Shown: one piece after another, positions 1 through 9,753 of the stretch
How positions within the stretch are numbered: the first letter of the stretch is position 1
How the letters are laid out: each line of letters begins with the position of its first letter
Assembly (NCBI RefSeq): GCF_012274275.1
Contig: NZ_JAANZA010000001.1
Location: 558,001 to 622,000 of the forward strand
Direction of reading: 5' to 3'
From: Cryobacterium sp. BB307
GTDB taxonomy: Bacteria > Actinomycetota > Actinomycetes > Actinomycetales > Microbacteriaceae
Length of the DNA stretch: 64,000 nt
Notes under the pieces: generated by a model
What the model saw: the letters and a program-made list of their open reading frames with translations, nothing else
What the model was told of the DNA's origin: nothing
The model's database searches: none
Program-made: the position numbers and the translations under genes

Positions 1-10
1 CGGACGCCTG

Positions 11-2218
11 ATGCCGGCAATCGACGTCGAGCTCGACATCGGCGGCATGACCTGTGCGTCGTGCGCCAACCGGATCGAGCGCAAGCTCAACAAGCTGCCC
101 GGTGTCGAGGCGACGGTGAACTACGCGACCGAGAAGGCGCGGGTGCTCGCCCCGGACGGCGTCGACCCCGAGCAGCTCATCGCGACCGTCGAGGCGGCGG
201 GGTACACGGCTGCGGTCCCCGCGCCGCCGATCCCGGATGCGGTACCAACGGCATCCGATGACCTGGCACCGCTTCGGCAGCGCCTGATCATCTCAGCGGT
301 GCTGACCATCCCGGTCGTGCTGCTGTCGATGATCCCCGCCCTGCAGTTCACCAACTGGCAGTGGCTCACCCTCACGCTCGCGGCGCCGGTCGCGGTGTGG
401 GGCGCGTGGCCGTTCCACCGTGCGGCCTTCGTGAACGCCAGGCACGGCGCCGCGACCATGGACACGTTGATCAGCGTCGGCGTGCTCGCGGCGTTCGCCT
501 GGTCCCTGTACGCGCTGTTCTTCGGAACGGCCGGCATGCCCGGCATGACCATGACCTTCAGCCTGTTCGCCGAACCGGGATCCGGCGCGAGCGAGCTCTA
601 CCTCGAGGTGGCCGCGGCCGTCACCGTGTTCATCCTCGCCGGCCGTTACATCGAGGCGCGCACCAAGAAGCAGTCCGGCGCCGCGCTGCGCGCACTGCTC
701 GAGCTCGGCGCGAAGGACGCCAACGTGCTCCGGGACGGTGTTGAGGCCCGCGTGCCGGTGAGCACGCTCGTCCCCGGCGACCGTTTTGTCGTGCGTCCGG
801 GGGAGAAGATCGCCACCGACGGGCTCGTGGTCGACGGGGCATCCGCGGTCGACCTCAGCATGCTCACCGGCGAATCGGTGCCGGTCGAGGTCACTGTCGA
901 CTCGCGTGTCGTCGGCTCGACCCTCAACGTCGGCGGGCGCCTCGTGGTCGAGGCCACTCGAGTGGGCGCCGACACCGAACTCGCCCGCATGGCGCGTCTG
1001 GTCGAAGAAGCGCAGACCGGCAAGGCCGAGGTCCAGCGCCTCGCCGACCGGGTCTCCGGGATCTTCGTCCCGGTCGTCATCGGACTCTCGCTGCTGACCC
1101 TGATCGGCTGGCTGCTGGTCGGCGGATCGGTTGAGGCCGCCTTCACCGCAGCCGTCGCGACCCTGATCATCGCCTGCCCGTGCGCGCTCGGCCTTGCAAC
1201 GCCGACCGCGCTCCTGGTGGGCACCGGCCGCGGCTCGCAGTTGGGCATCCTGATCAGGGGACCCCAGGTGCTCGAGTCGACCAAGAAGGTGGACACCATC
1301 GTCCTCGACAAGACCGGCACGGTCACGAGCGGTCGGATGACGCTGCGAGAAGTCCTGCTCGCCGACGGCGAAGACCGTGGTGAGGTGCTTCGGCTGGCTG
1401 CCGCAGCCGAACACGGTTCAGAGCATCCGATCGCGCGAGCCATTGTGGCTGCGGCAGAGGGCGAGAAGGCTGTCGCCGAGTCGTTCGAATCCGAGCGCGG
1501 CCTCGGCGTCACCGCGACGGTTGACGCGCACGCCGTGGTCGTCGGTCGGGCCAGCTGGCTCCGCGAAGACTGGGCACTGGTGATCCCGGATGCGCTGGCC
1601 GCGGCGATCGAGACGGCGGAGAGCGCCGGGAGCACGGCCGTCGTGATCGCCTGGGACGGCGCCGTCCGCGGTGCCCTTGTCGTGGGCGACACCGTGAAGG
1701 AGACGAGCAGGCAGGCCATCGACACCTTCCGCGGTCTCGGACTCACCCCGGTGCTCTTGACCGGTGATAATGCCGGCGCGGCCCGCGCCGTCGCATCCGA
1801 GGTCGGAATCGCCGACGTGCGGGCGGGCGTCACTCCCGCCGGCAAGCTGGACGCCATCCGGTCGCTGCAGGCGGACGGCAAGGTCGTCGCAATGGTCGGC
1901 GACGGTGTCAACGACGCCGCGGCGCTCGCCGCAGCTGACCTGGGCATCGCGATGGGTGCGGGCACGGATGCCGCGATCGCCGCCAGCGACCTGACGGTGA
2001 TGAGCGGCGACCTGCTGGTCGTCGCGGACGCCATCAGGCTGTCGCGGCGCACCCTGGGCACAATCAAGGGCAACCTGTTCTGGGCGTTCGCCTACAACAC
2101 GGCCGCCATCCCGGTGGCGATGCTGGGCTTGCTCAATCCGTTGCTCGCGGGGCTTGCGATGGCGCTGTCGTCGGTGTTCGTGGTCACCAACAGCTTGCGC
2201 TTGCGTCGGTTCCGCTAG
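11..2218 (+). CDS. copA: Heavy-metal (copper-type) P1B ATPase
   Basis: This is a complete 735-residue P1B-type ATPase that would pump Cu(I) or a similar soft metal out across the cytoplasmic membrane at the cost of ATP. One N-terminal heavy-metal-associated domain carries GMTCASC at residues 12-18. The transmembrane metal site is CPC at 389-391, the phosphorylated aspartate is D433 in DKTGT, an HP motif lies in SEHPIA, and the hinge GDGVND is at 630-635. A CPC site favours Cu/Ag over Zn/Cd, but substrate cannot be fixed from sequence alone. Only ten bases precede the ATG, so a regulator or CopZ chaperone upstream would be outside the window. Its stop overlaps the stop of the convergent S4 gene by a few bases. 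Confidence 0.93.
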   Translation: MPAIDVELDIGGMTCASCANRIERKLNKLPGVEATVNYATEKARVLAPDGVDPEQLIATVEAAGYTAAVPAPPIPDAVPTASDDLAPLRQRLIISAVLTIPVVLLSMIPALQFTNWQWLTLTLAAPVAVWGAWPFHRAAFVNARHGAATMDTLISVGVLAAFAWSLYALFFGTAGMPGMTMTFSLFAEPGSGASELYLEVAAAVTVFILAGRYIEARTKKQSGAALRALLELGAKDANVLRDGVEARVPVSTLVPGDRFVVRPGEKIATDGLVVDGASAVDLSMLTGESVPVEVTVDSRVVGSTLNVGGRLVVEATRVGADTELARMARLVEEAQTGKAEVQRLADRVSGIFVPVVIGLSLLTLIGWLLVGGSVEAAFTAAVATLIIACPCALGLATPTALLVGTGRGSQLGILIRGPQVLESTKKVDTIVLDKTGTVTSGRMTLREVLLADGEDRGEVLRLAAAAEHGSEHPIARAIVAAAEGEKAVAESFESERGLGVTATVDAHAVVVGRASWLREDWALVIPDALAAAIETAESAGSTAVVIAWDGAVRGALVVGDTVKETSRQAIDTFRGLGLTPVLLTGDNAGAARAVASEVGIADVRAGVTPAGKLDAIRSLQADGKVVAMVGDGVNDAAALAAADLGIAMGAGTDAAIAASDLTVMSGDLLVVADAIRLSRRTLGTIKGNLFWAFAYNTAAIPVAMLGLLNPLLAGLAMALSSVFVVTNSLRLRRFR

Positions 2219-2583
2219 TCGCGGCCGCGCAGGCGGTCGAGGGCGCGCCGGTCCCGCTTGGTCGGCCGGCCCGTCCCCGCGTCGCGCTGTGGCACGAACG
2301 GTCGCTCCTCGCGCGGCGGTGGTGGCGGAGTGAGGTCGACGATGCACTCCGCGGCGACAGCTGCAGAAACGCGCTTCACGATGATCCGCTGCACCTTCAC
2401 GATGCGCTCGAAACCGACACCACGCACGCGCACTTCGTCGCCGACGCGCACCGGCTGCGCCGCCTTGGCACGCTCACCGTTGATACGAACGTGCCCGGCC
2501 CGGCAGGCGGCGGTCGCCGCCGACCGAGTCTTCGCCAGACGCACCGCCCAGACCCAGACATCCACGCGTGCTGAATCCGACAT
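2215..2583 (-). CDS. S4-domain RNA-binding protein (Hsp15/HslR-like)
   Basis: The 122-residue protein has an S4 RNA-binding fold over residues 5-65: the start [17 protein letters not shown], the glycine turn [11 protein letters not shown], and a basic C-terminal tail ending in [13 protein letters not shown]. Family members related to Hsp15 bind stalled 50S subunits carrying nascent chains; that role is inferred here. A TAGGCT -10 box ends six bases before the ATG, so the mRNA is probably leaderless. The gene converges on the copper ATPase with a 4-bp overlap of the two stops. Confidence 0.85.
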   Translation of the reverse strand: MSDSARVDVWVWAVRLAKTRSAATAACRAGHVRINGERAKAAQPVRVGDEVRVRGVGFERIVKVQRIIVKRVSAAVAAECIVDLTPPPPPREERPFVPQRDAGTGRPTKRDRRALDRLRGRD

Positions 2584-2740
2584 GGAAAGAGCCTATGTGC
2601 CGCGCGACTACGGCCTGGGGGTACCCAGGCTGTCACCCCAGTGCTACCGAATCGATGCCAAAAGTTGATTGTGGGCTGCCCCGCCACCCAATAGCGTTCC
2701 GGAGGCGCTGTATCGGATTGCAGCCGGAGTGGGGTGTGCT

Positions 2741-5128
2741 GTGGGGGGAAGAAGGCCTTTCGTCAGGCTAGTGGCGGTCGCGATTGCTGCGACCCTGGCG
2801 TTGACCGGCTGTGTCTTCTGGAGCGGGGATCGGGATGAGGCGGCTGCCGAGCTGGGTCTCTATCGCGGCCCGATTCCCGACCCGCTCGCGTTGCCGACCG
2901 CGCCACAGTTGCCCGAGATTCCGGCCGTCCCCACGGACCCGAGCGATAACGCAGCGTGGGACGCCTTCAACGTGGAGATGATCGCCTACCAGACGGCCTT
3001 CGCCGTGACACAGGATGCGATCATGGCGCACGGGACCGCCGTGCAGGATGCGGCGAACCTGACAAAGGCCGGAGGAGCGCAGGCGGTCGCGGCCTGGCAG
3101 TCGCTGCTCGTGCTTGCGGGTGTCGCCGTGGCGGGACCGGACGGGCATCCGCTCGAATTGGACGGGCAGACCGGATTCGGTTGGCCCATGTCCGACGGGG
3201 AACTGCGCATCCAGTCCTATCTCGGAGCCGTCCAGGGCGGGATGCGACTGGGCGACCTTGCCTACGCGCTCGAGGGCGCGCCCCAGTTCGAGGGTGTCGA
3301 CACCACGACATGGCTCTACGAATCCTTGAAGGCCGCCGCAGGCAATGCGAACGACCACTTCGGTTCAGTCATGGCGGCGTTGAGTTCCGACCACGGCTAC
3401 CTCCACGAGCCGGTGACCTTCACGGAGCGGGCCGCCGCGGAGGTCGAACTCACCTGGGGACAGGTCGGCTTGCTGCTGAGGAGACTCGGCGCCGAGTTCG
3501 CTGTGTCAGGAGCGCAAACCGCCGCGGCCGATGACGGGGCCAGCTCGACGCTTCCAGGGTTGACCATCGAGCCGGCTTCCTTCGTCCAGGCAGCGGCCGC
3601 TGCCCCGTGCGACCTGCAAGGGGATCCGTGGGCGGAAGGCATGATCCCCCAAGTCTTCAAGGGGAGTGCGTTCGGCGTCGATAAGACGCTGGAGGCACAA
3701 TGGCACCAGCCTGAAGGCGGCGGCCCGCACGCCGGAGAGAGGGCGAAGACCAAGCTCGGCATCGCGCGCTTGCTGTTGGCGCTCGCATCCCTGATTGCCA
3801 GGGCCACCGCGCTCGAGGCCAGCTTCTCGCTCGCGGGCGCCCCGCTGGTTCGCACGAAAACCACCCAACCCGGCGAACTCCGCGATCTCACCATTTCCTA
3901 CGCCTACGATCCCGAGAAGTGGGAGGATCTGCGTCGCTGCATCAACCTCTTCATGGGGCCTCTGGGGCTTGAGCTTCCGCACATCGAGTCTGGTGCGGCG
4001 GCGGGCATCGAAGTCGACCTGTCAAGCGAGGACCCCAGCATTCTCCGGATCGGTGACGGTCGCGGCGGCTCCAAGGTGGTCACCAACGGTGCCACGGGTG
4101 ACGACGGCAATGTGGCGTTCACACTGTCCGGAGCGCCACAGGAGGACTTGATTCCTGAAGCCGCGGAAGCGGTCGACATTGAGGTCGGACTGCGTGCTGT
4201 CTCCAATCTTGGCCAGAACGACCTCGGCAAGGATCTCCAGTCGCTGCCGTGGGACGCCCTCGATGCAGCGGGGAGCGGTGGGCTCACTGCGATCCCGCAG
4301 ATCCTGAGCCGGATGAAGCTGCTGACGCATTACGGCGTCGCGGACGTGCGTGACTGGGCGCTGGCGGCCGAGTTCGAAGTAACGGCGGTCGGGACCATGG
4401 CGACGCGGTCCGCCCACAACAGCTATGGCGCCGGCGGCGGGTGCGCAGCGAGTTGGGCGAACAATTCGTCGACTCAGGCAACGATGTCGTTCGCCTCCGC
4501 TGCCGTTTCCGTGACCGCGACACTGTTCAGCAACCCACAGGGCAATCTCGGCGACCAGGCTGTCGTGTTCTACGAGACGGATGGTCCGGGCTTCTTCCCT
4601 GTCGGTGGACCGCCGGATGGCGTCCGGTTCTTCACGCTTCCGATCGACTACCGCACCGACAAATCGCACTCCGAGCCGGGTGTCGGCACTATGCCGGATC
4701 CCTACGAGGTTCCGCCCAGCAACAACTGCGGGGATGGTGGCGGTGGCGGTGGCCAGCCGACGCCACCAGACTGCGGTGTGCGCGAGTACGCGGGCACACT
4801 TGCGGTCACGGTGCCGACGCCGCGCACACTCTACGTGAGCAACGCGGGCTTCATGCACAGTGGGGACCTGTGGCAGGAGTGCGGCAGCTCCGTGCTCCCG
4901 AGCGATCCGCCCGGCGTGCCGTCGCTCGAACAGTGCCCGAATCCGAAGCGATCGGGCGGCAAGACGCCCTCGATTAACGACATCTTCGACACAGAGAAGC
5001 GGAAGATCGAAGTCAACGGGTCGCTCACCTGCGCTCGAGAGGGCAATGGAACGCTCTCCGAGGTCGAGTTTGAGTGGACGCTCGTGTTCTGCCGCGTCGT
5101 CGAGGACGAGGCCTCCTGTCGCGACTGA
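2741..5128 (+). CDS. Large secreted lipoprotein of unknown function
   Basis: I do not recognise a family for this protein of about 795 residues. It begins with a clear lipoprotein signal: basic RRPFVR, a hydrophobic stretch, and the lipobox LTGC, so it should be acylated and anchored outside the membrane. The middle is alanine-rich and probably helical. Later stretches such as DGNVAFTLSGAP look beta-rich. A glycine-proline spacer (CGDGGGGGGQPTPPDCG) precedes a C-terminal part with several cysteines, which suggests disulfides. The start is uncertain: GTG at 2741 puts the signal peptide at the N-terminus, and GTG at 2729 is an alternative. It stands alone between genes of unrelated function. 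Confidence 0.7.
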   Translation: MGGRRPFVRLVAVAIAATLALTGCVFWSGDRDEAAAELGLYRGPIPDPLALPTAPQLPEIPAVPTDPSDNAAWDAFNVEMIAYQTAFAVTQDAIMAHGTAVQDAANLTKAGGAQAVAAWQSLLVLAGVAVAGPDGHPLELDGQTGFGWPMSDGELRIQSYLGAVQGGMRLGDLAYALEGAPQFEGVDTTTWLYESLKAAAGNANDHFGSVMAALSSDHGYLHEPVTFTERAAAEVELTWGQVGLLLRRLGAEFAVSGAQTAAADDGASSTLPGLTIEPASFVQAAAAAPCDLQGDPWAEGMIPQVFKGSAFGVDKTLEAQWHQPEGGGPHAGERAKTKLGIARLLLALASLIARATALEASFSLAGAPLVRTKTTQPGELRDLTISYAYDPEKWEDLRRCINLFMGPLGLELPHIESGAAAGIEVDLSSEDPSILRIGDGRGGSKVVTNGATGDDGNVAFTLSGAPQEDLIPEAAEAVDIEVGLRAVSNLGQNDLGKDLQSLPWDALDAAGSGGLTAIPQILSRMKLLTHYGVADVRDWALAAEFEVTAVGTMATRSAHNSYGAGGGCAASWANNSSTQATMSFASAAVSVTATLFSNPQGNLGDQAVVFYETDGPGFFPVGGPPDGVRFFTLPIDYRTDKSHSEPGVGTMPDPYEVPPSNNCGDGGGGGGQPTPPDCGVREYAGTLAVTVPTPRTLYVSNAGFMHSGDLWQECGSSVLPSDPPGVPSLEQCPNPKRSGGKTPSINDIFDTEKRKIEVNGSLTCAREGNGTLSEVEFEWTLVFCRVVEDEASCRD

Positions 5129-5227
5129 GATAGACGGAATTCGGGGCGAGTTGCCAGTACTCGCTCCGACATCGTTCGGGATGCTCACCTACCGTCGGAA
5201 CCCAACCGACAAGTGAGGTGAAGACGT

Positions 5228-5701
5228 ATGGGCACCATCGAAAGCGAGATCGACGTCGACGTTCCAATTAGCGTCGCCTACAACCAGTGGACCCAGTTCG
5301 AGGAGTTCCCGCGGTTCATGGACGGCGTCGAATCGATACGCCAGATCGACGAGACGCACACGCACTGGAAGGTCAAGGTCGCTGGTGTCGAGCGCGAGTT
5401 CGACGCGACCATCACCGAGCAGATCCCCGACACCCGCATCGCCTGGAAGAGCGTCGACGAACCGCGTCACGCCGGCGTTGTGGACTTCCACCGACTGAAT
5501 GATGCCGAGACGCACGTGAGCGTCAAGATGGACTGGGAGCCGGAGGGCTTCGTGGAGAAGGTCGGGCAAATCCTGCAGATGGACGACATTCAGGTCGGTC
5601 GTGACCTGAAGAAGTTCAAGGAACTGATCGAGTCGCAGGGGTTCGAAACCGGCGCGTGGCGTGGCGAGGTCGACCGCGACCCCGACGCGACCGGGCGCTA
5701 G
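5228..5701 (+). CDS. SRPBCC-family (START-like) protein
   Basis: The 157-residue protein has the features of the SRPBCC / polyketide cyclase-like fold: an opening beta strand (ESEIDVDVPISVAYNQWTQF), the typical EEFPRFMDGVESI segment, central strands WKVKVAGVEREFDATI, and a long C-terminal helix ending in DLKKFKELIES. Such proteins bind hydrophobic ligands in a deep cavity; no ligand can be named here. A purine-rich ribosome site (GAGGTGAA) stands upstream of the ATG. It is followed after 58 bp by a FAD oxidoreductase, but a functional link is not evident. Confidence 0.85.
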   Translation: MGTIESEIDVDVPISVAYNQWTQFEEFPRFMDGVESIRQIDETHTHWKVKVAGVEREFDATITEQIPDTRIAWKSVDEPRHAGVVDFHRLNDAETHVSVKMDWEPEGFVEKVGQILQMDDIQVGRDLKKFKELIESQGFETGAWRGEVDRDPDATGR

Positions 5702-5759
5702 AGGCATCCGAACCGCCCAGATGCGGTGACCGGCTGAGCGCCGGTGACAGACTGGGCGC

Positions 5760-7187
5760 ATGAGCGAGACGTTCGACGTCACCGTCGTCGGCAGCGGCCC
5801 GAACGGGCTGGCTGCGGCGGTGACGTCGGCGCGCGCGGGCCTGCGGGTTCGCCTGCTGGAGGCGGCAGCGACCATCGGCGGCGGCGTGCGCACTGCGGAG
5901 TTGACGCTGCCCGGCTTTCGGCACGATGTCTGTTCTGCGGTGCACCCGGCGGCGCTCGCGTCGCCGTTCTTCCGCGAGTTCGGGTTGCCGGATCGCGTGA
6001 ACTGGGTCATCCCGGATGTGTCGTATGCGCATCCGTTGGACGGCGGCCGCGCAGCGCTGGCCTGGCGTGACTTGGATCGCACAGCCGACCAGCTCGGTCG
6101 CGATGGCGGGGCGTGGAAGCGGATGTTCGAACCGCTGCTGCGACGGCTGGACGGCGTGGTGGACTTCACCGGGTCGCAGTTGCTGCGCTGGCCGGACGAT
6201 CCGATCGCGGCCTTTCAATACGGTGCGCGCAGCCTCGGGCTGGGAAGCCGGCTCCTGTGGAACACGAGGTTGAAGACCGAGGAGGCCCGCGCGCTGTTCT
6301 CGGGGGTCGCAGCACATGCGGCGGGCCAGACTCCGTCGCTGTCGTCATCCGGCGCCGGACTGTTGCTGGCAACCCACGCGCACGCCGGCGGTTGGGGCTT
6401 TCCGATCGGCGGATCACAGGCGATCGCCGATGTGCTGCTGCAGGACTTCCTCACGCATGGCGGGGTGGTCGAGACCGGGCAGACCATCAGGACGCTTCGC
6501 GAATTGCCGGCGTCGAAGGTCACGCTGCTCGACACGTCGGTGAAGCTGCTGCTCACGGGGAATCTGCCGGCAGGGTACGCGCGAGCGTTGCGGCGCTACC
6601 GCTACGGGTCGGGCGTCGCGAAGGTCGACTTCGCGCTCGCCGGGCCGGTGCCCTGGGCGAATCCGGATGTCGCGCATGCGCCGACCGTGCACCTCGGCGG
6701 CACGCGAGACGAGATCGCGGCAGCCGAGAATCTGGTGCACCGCGGCGGTGTGCCCGAACGGCCGTACGTGCTCGTCACCCAGCCGAGCGTGCTCGACCCG
6801 ACCCGTGCGCCGAAGGGCCGGCACGTGCTGTGGGCGTACACGCACGTTCCGGCAGGCTCCAGCCTGGACGCCACCGAACTGATCACCGCACAGGTGGAGC
6901 GCTATGCGCCGGGCTTCCGTGACCTGGTGCTGGCGACCGCGAGCAGCAGCGCCAGGCAGCAGGCCGCGTACAACCGCAGCAACGTCGGCGGCGATATCTA
7001 CGGCGGTGCGGTGAGCCTGTGGCAGCTGGTGAAGCGCCCGGTGGTGTCCACGAAACCCTGGCGCACCCCGCTGAAGGGCATCTACCTGTGCTCCGCAGCC
7101 ACCCCGCCCGGGCCGGCGGTGCACGGCATGAACGGCTGGTTCGCCGCGCGGCTCGCGCTGAAGGAGCACTTCGGTATCGAAGTGTGA
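5760..7187 (+). CDS. FAD-dependent oxidoreductase, phytoene-desaturase/PYROXD2-like
   Basis: This 475-residue flavoprotein has an N-terminal Rossmann motif VVGSGPNGLAAA and the partner motif LLEAAATIGGGVRT, and a C-terminal FAD-closing segment with GIYLCSAATPPGPAVHGMNG. The overall layout is that of the phytoene desaturase / PYROXD2 superfamily, which oxidises or isomerises polyene and lipid-like substrates. There is no phytoene synthase nearby, so a carotenoid role is not supported. It is followed 23 bp later by the lipase-maturation-factor-like gene and may form one unit with it and the phenolic-lipid genes downstream. A second enzyme of the same superfamily lies at 35823-37370. Confidence 0.82.
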   Translation: MSETFDVTVVGSGPNGLAAAVTSARAGLRVRLLEAAATIGGGVRTAELTLPGFRHDVCSAVHPAALASPFFREFGLPDRVNWVIPDVSYAHPLDGGRAALAWRDLDRTADQLGRDGGAWKRMFEPLLRRLDGVVDFTGSQLLRWPDDPIAAFQYGARSLGLGSRLLWNTRLKTEEARALFSGVAAHAAGQTPSLSSSGAGLLLATHAHAGGWGFPIGGSQAIADVLLQDFLTHGGVVETGQTIRTLRELPASKVTLLDTSVKLLLTGNLPAGYARALRRYRYGSGVAKVDFALAGPVPWANPDVAHAPTVHLGGTRDEIAAAENLVHRGGVPERPYVLVTQPSVLDPTRAPKGRHVLWAYTHVPAGSSLDATELITAQVERYAPGFRDLVLATASSSARQQAAYNRSNVGGDIYGGAVSLWQLVKRPVVSTKPWRTPLKGIYLCSAATPPGPAVHGMNGWFAARLALKEHFGIEV

Positions 7188-7210
7188 GCCGCCCGGCGTA
7201 CCCTGTGCGC

Positions 7211-8647
7211 GTGGACTGGTTCTGGGCTCCGGACTACGAACTCGCACGCCAGATCCTGCAACGCGGGGTGGCCGCCATCTACCTCATCGCGTTCCTGTCC
7301 AGCGCGAACCAGTTCCGCGTGCTGCTCGGCGAGCACGGCCTGCTGCCGGTCCCCGAACTGCTGAAGCACAAGCGGTTCGTGCGCGGCCCGACGCTGTTCC
7401 GCTGGCGCTACTCGGACCGCCTGCTGGTCACGGTGTGCGTGCTCGGGATGCTGCTCGCCGCATCCGTCGTCGTGGGCCTGCCGCAAGTCGGACCACCGTG
7501 GCTCCCGATGCTCGTGTTCCTGGGGCTGTGGCTGCTCTACATGTCGATCGTCAACGTCGGGCAGACCTTCTACGGCTTCGGCTGGGAGATGCTGCTGCTC
7601 GAGGCGGGCTTCCTGGCGGCGTTCCTCGGTTCCGATCAGGTGCCGCCCCCGCTGCCGATCATCCTGCTGACCGCGTGGCTGATCTTCCGGCTCGAATTCG
7701 GCGCAGGAATGATCAAGCTGCGCGGCGACCGTGCCTGGCGGGACCTCACCGCGCTGTACTACCACCACGAGACCCAGCCGATGCCGAACCCGTTCAGCAG
7801 GCAGGCGCACCTGCTGCCGAAGCCGGTGCACCGGATGGAAGTGCTCGGCAACCACTTCGCCCAGCTGGTCGTGCCGTTCCTGCTCTTCCTGCCGCAGCCG
7901 GTGGCGAGCATCGGCGCAGCCATCGTCATTCTCACCCAGGGCTGGCTCGTCATCACCGGCAACTTCGCCTGGCTCAACTGGATCACCATCGTGCTCGCCT
8001 TCGGGCTGATCAGCGACTCTGTCTGGCACGCCCTGATCCCGGGCATCCCGCTCGACTGGCCGGCGGGCGAGGTCGGCCCCACCTGGTGGCTGGTGGTCGT
8101 CGCCCTGGTCACCGTGCTGCTGCTCGTGCTCAGCTTCTGGCCCATTCGCAACCTGCTGTCGCGGAACCAGCTGATGAACGCGAGCTTCAACCGGCTCCAG
8201 CTGGTGAACGCCTACGGCGCGTTCGGCAGCGTCACCAAGCGTCGCATCGAGGTCATCGTCGAGGGCACTCTCGTCGAACAGCCTGACGAGGCCGACTGGC
8301 GCGAGTACGAGTTCAAGGGCAAGCCGGGCGACACCGCGCGGCTGTCCAGGCAGTTCGCGCCGTACCACCTGCGGCTCGACTGGCTGATGTGGTTCCTCCC
8401 GCTCGGCAGCGTGCACACCGAGTGGTTCTACGGGTTCCTCGGCAAACTGCTGGAAGCAGACCGGCCCACGCTCCGGATGCTTCGCCACGACCCGTTCGAC
8501 GGCACCCCCCCGCGCTGGGTGAGAGTGCTCACCTACCACTACCGGTTCTCGACCCGCCAGGAGTTCCGCCGCACGCGGCTGCGCTGGATCCGCGAGCAGC
8601 GCCGGGAAGTCATCCCTCCCGTCTCCCTGGACCACGAGCTTCCTTAG
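7211..8647 (+). CDS. Lipase maturation factor (LMF1)-like membrane protein
   Basis: The protein (478 residues from this start) is hydrophobic, with about seven or eight membrane segments, a conserved ARQILQRGVAAIYLIAF start and the family segment FRLEFGAGMIKLRGDRAWRDL. It resembles the eukaryotic lipase maturation factor and its many actinobacterial homologues; the bacterial role is not known. I chose GTG 7211 because a TACCCT -10 box at 7199-7204 ends six bases upstream, as for a leaderless start. GTG 7205, or GTG 7184 overlapping the previous stop, are possible. Fifty-six bases separate it from the type III polyketide synthase. Confidence 0.8.
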   Translation: MDWFWAPDYELARQILQRGVAAIYLIAFLSSANQFRVLLGEHGLLPVPELLKHKRFVRGPTLFRWRYSDRLLVTVCVLGMLLAASVVVGLPQVGPPWLPMLVFLGLWLLYMSIVNVGQTFYGFGWEMLLLEAGFLAAFLGSDQVPPPLPIILLTAWLIFRLEFGAGMIKLRGDRAWRDLTALYYHHETQPMPNPFSRQAHLLPKPVHRMEVLGNHFAQLVVPFLLFLPQPVASIGAAIVILTQGWLVITGNFAWLNWITIVLAFGLISDSVWHALIPGIPLDWPAGEVGPTWWLVVVALVTVLLLVLSFWPIRNLLSRNQLMNASFNRLQLVNAYGAFGSVTKRRIEVIVEGTLVEQPDEADWREYEFKGKPGDTARLSRQFAPYHLRLDWLMWFLPLGSVHTEWFYGFLGKLLEADRPTLRMLRHDPFDGTPPRWVRVLTYHYRFSTRQEFRRTRLRWIREQRREVIPPVSLDHELP

Positions 8648-8691
8648 ACCACAAGCAACCTGAACGCGTCACTTCCCCCAGCAACGCGTGT

Positions 8692-8697
8692 TACTTT
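8692..8697 (+). promoter_or_regulatory. -10 box of the phenolic-lipid operon (leaderless)
   Basis: TACTTT lies six bases before the ATG of the type III PKS, with no ribosome-binding site between. This is the spacing expected if transcription begins at the A of ATG. Confidence 0.45.
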
Positions 8698-8703
8698 CTG
8701 CCC

Positions 8704-9753
8704 ATGACGCGCATCGCGGCGGTCTCACCGGTCCTGCCGGAGTATGCGTACCCGCAGGAGCAGATCACGCGCGAACTGACCGCGCTCATCCCGTCTCCAC
8801 GCCGCTCGACCATGGAACGGATGCATGCCGCAAGCGGAATAGGAACCCGGCACACCGCCTTGCCGCTCGAGAGCTACCGTGATTTGGGCTCGTTCAGCGA
8901 GACCAACGACCTCTACATCGAGGTCGCGACAGACCTCGCGGAGCGCGCGGTGCGGGACGCCCTCGCGCAGGCGGCACTCGCGCCGACCGATGTCGACTTC
9001 ATCCTGTTCACCACCGTCACCGGTCTCGCCGCACCGTCGATCGACGCGTTGTTGGTGCCGCGACTCGGATTCCGGCCGGACGTCAAGCGGCTCCCGTCGT
9101 TCGGGCTCGGCTGCGTCGCCGGGGCGTCCGGGCTGGCGCGCGTGCATGACTACCTGATTGGGCATCCGGCCGACGTCGCACTGCTGATCAGCGTGGAACT
9201 ATGCTCGCTGACCCTTCAGCGCTCGGACGAATCGATGGCCAACTTCGTTGCCACCGGGCTGTTCGGCGACGGTGCCGCCGCGGTTGTCCTGACCGGCGAC
9301 GAGCTCGCAATCGGGTCTCCAACGGCAGCGCGGATTGTCGCAACGCGCAGCGATTTCTACCCCGACTCGCTGGACGTCATCGGCTGGAACATCCGAAACA
9401 GCGGGTTCGAGATCGTGCTCACCGCCGGCGTCGCCGACGTCATCGCGACGCACTTCCGCGCCGGGGTCGACACATTCCTTTCCGAGCATAGACTGACGGT
9501 TTCGGACATCGGCTGCTGGATCGCCCACCCGGGCGGACCGCGCGTGCTCGAAGCCTTCGCGAGCGCGCTCGAGTTGCCGCGCGAGCGTCTAGCGCTCAGC
9601 TGGGACTCGCTCGAGCGCGTAGGCAACCTGTCATCCTCCTCCGTGCTGCACGTGCTCGCCGACGCCGGCGCACAGCCTGCCGGGACGAAGGGCCTGTTGT
9701 TCGCGCTCGGCCCAGGGGTGGGTGCCGAGCTCGTGCTGCTGGAGTGGCCGTGA
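8704..9753 (+). CDS. Type III polyketide synthase (alkylresorcinol/alkylpyrone type)
   Basis: The 349-residue enzyme belongs to the chalcone/stilbene synthase family. The catalytic triad is visible: Cys137 in FGLGCVAGA, His275 in WIAHPGGPRVLEA, and Asn308 in GNLSSSSVL. Such enzymes condense a starter acyl-CoA with malonyl-CoA units; bacterial members next to a methyltransferase and a hydroxylase usually take long-chain acyl starters and make alkylresorcinols or alkylpyrones. The stop codon overlaps the GTG of the methyltransferase gene. The product chain length cannot be read from sequence. Confidence 0.92.
   Translation: MTRIAAVSPVLPEYAYPQEQITRELTALIPSPRRSTMERMHAASGIGTRHTALPLESYRDLGSFSETNDLYIEVATDLAERAVRDALAQAALAPTDVDFILFTTVTGLAAPSIDALLVPRLGFRPDVKRLPSFGLGCVAGASGLARVHDYLIGHPADVALLISVELCSLTLQRSDESMANFVATGLFGDGAAAVVLTGDELAIGSPTAARIVATRSDFYPDSLDVIGWNIRNSGFEIVLTAGVADVIATHFRAGVDTFLSEHRLTVSDIGCWIAHPGGPRVLEAFASALELPRERLALSWDSLERVGNLSSSSVLHVLADAGAQPAGTKGLLFALGPGVGAELVLLEWP

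Noticed and set aside
5760-7187. Carotenoid biosynthesis from the two phytoene-desaturase-like genes
   Set aside because: No phytoene synthase, cyclase or GGPP synthase in the window, and the proteins look more like the broader PYROXD2 group.
7019-8647. Long N-terminal extension of the LMF-like protein inside the previous gene
   Set aside because: The extension is a shadow frame of the FAD oxidoreductase gene; the promoter and family N-terminus point to about 7211.
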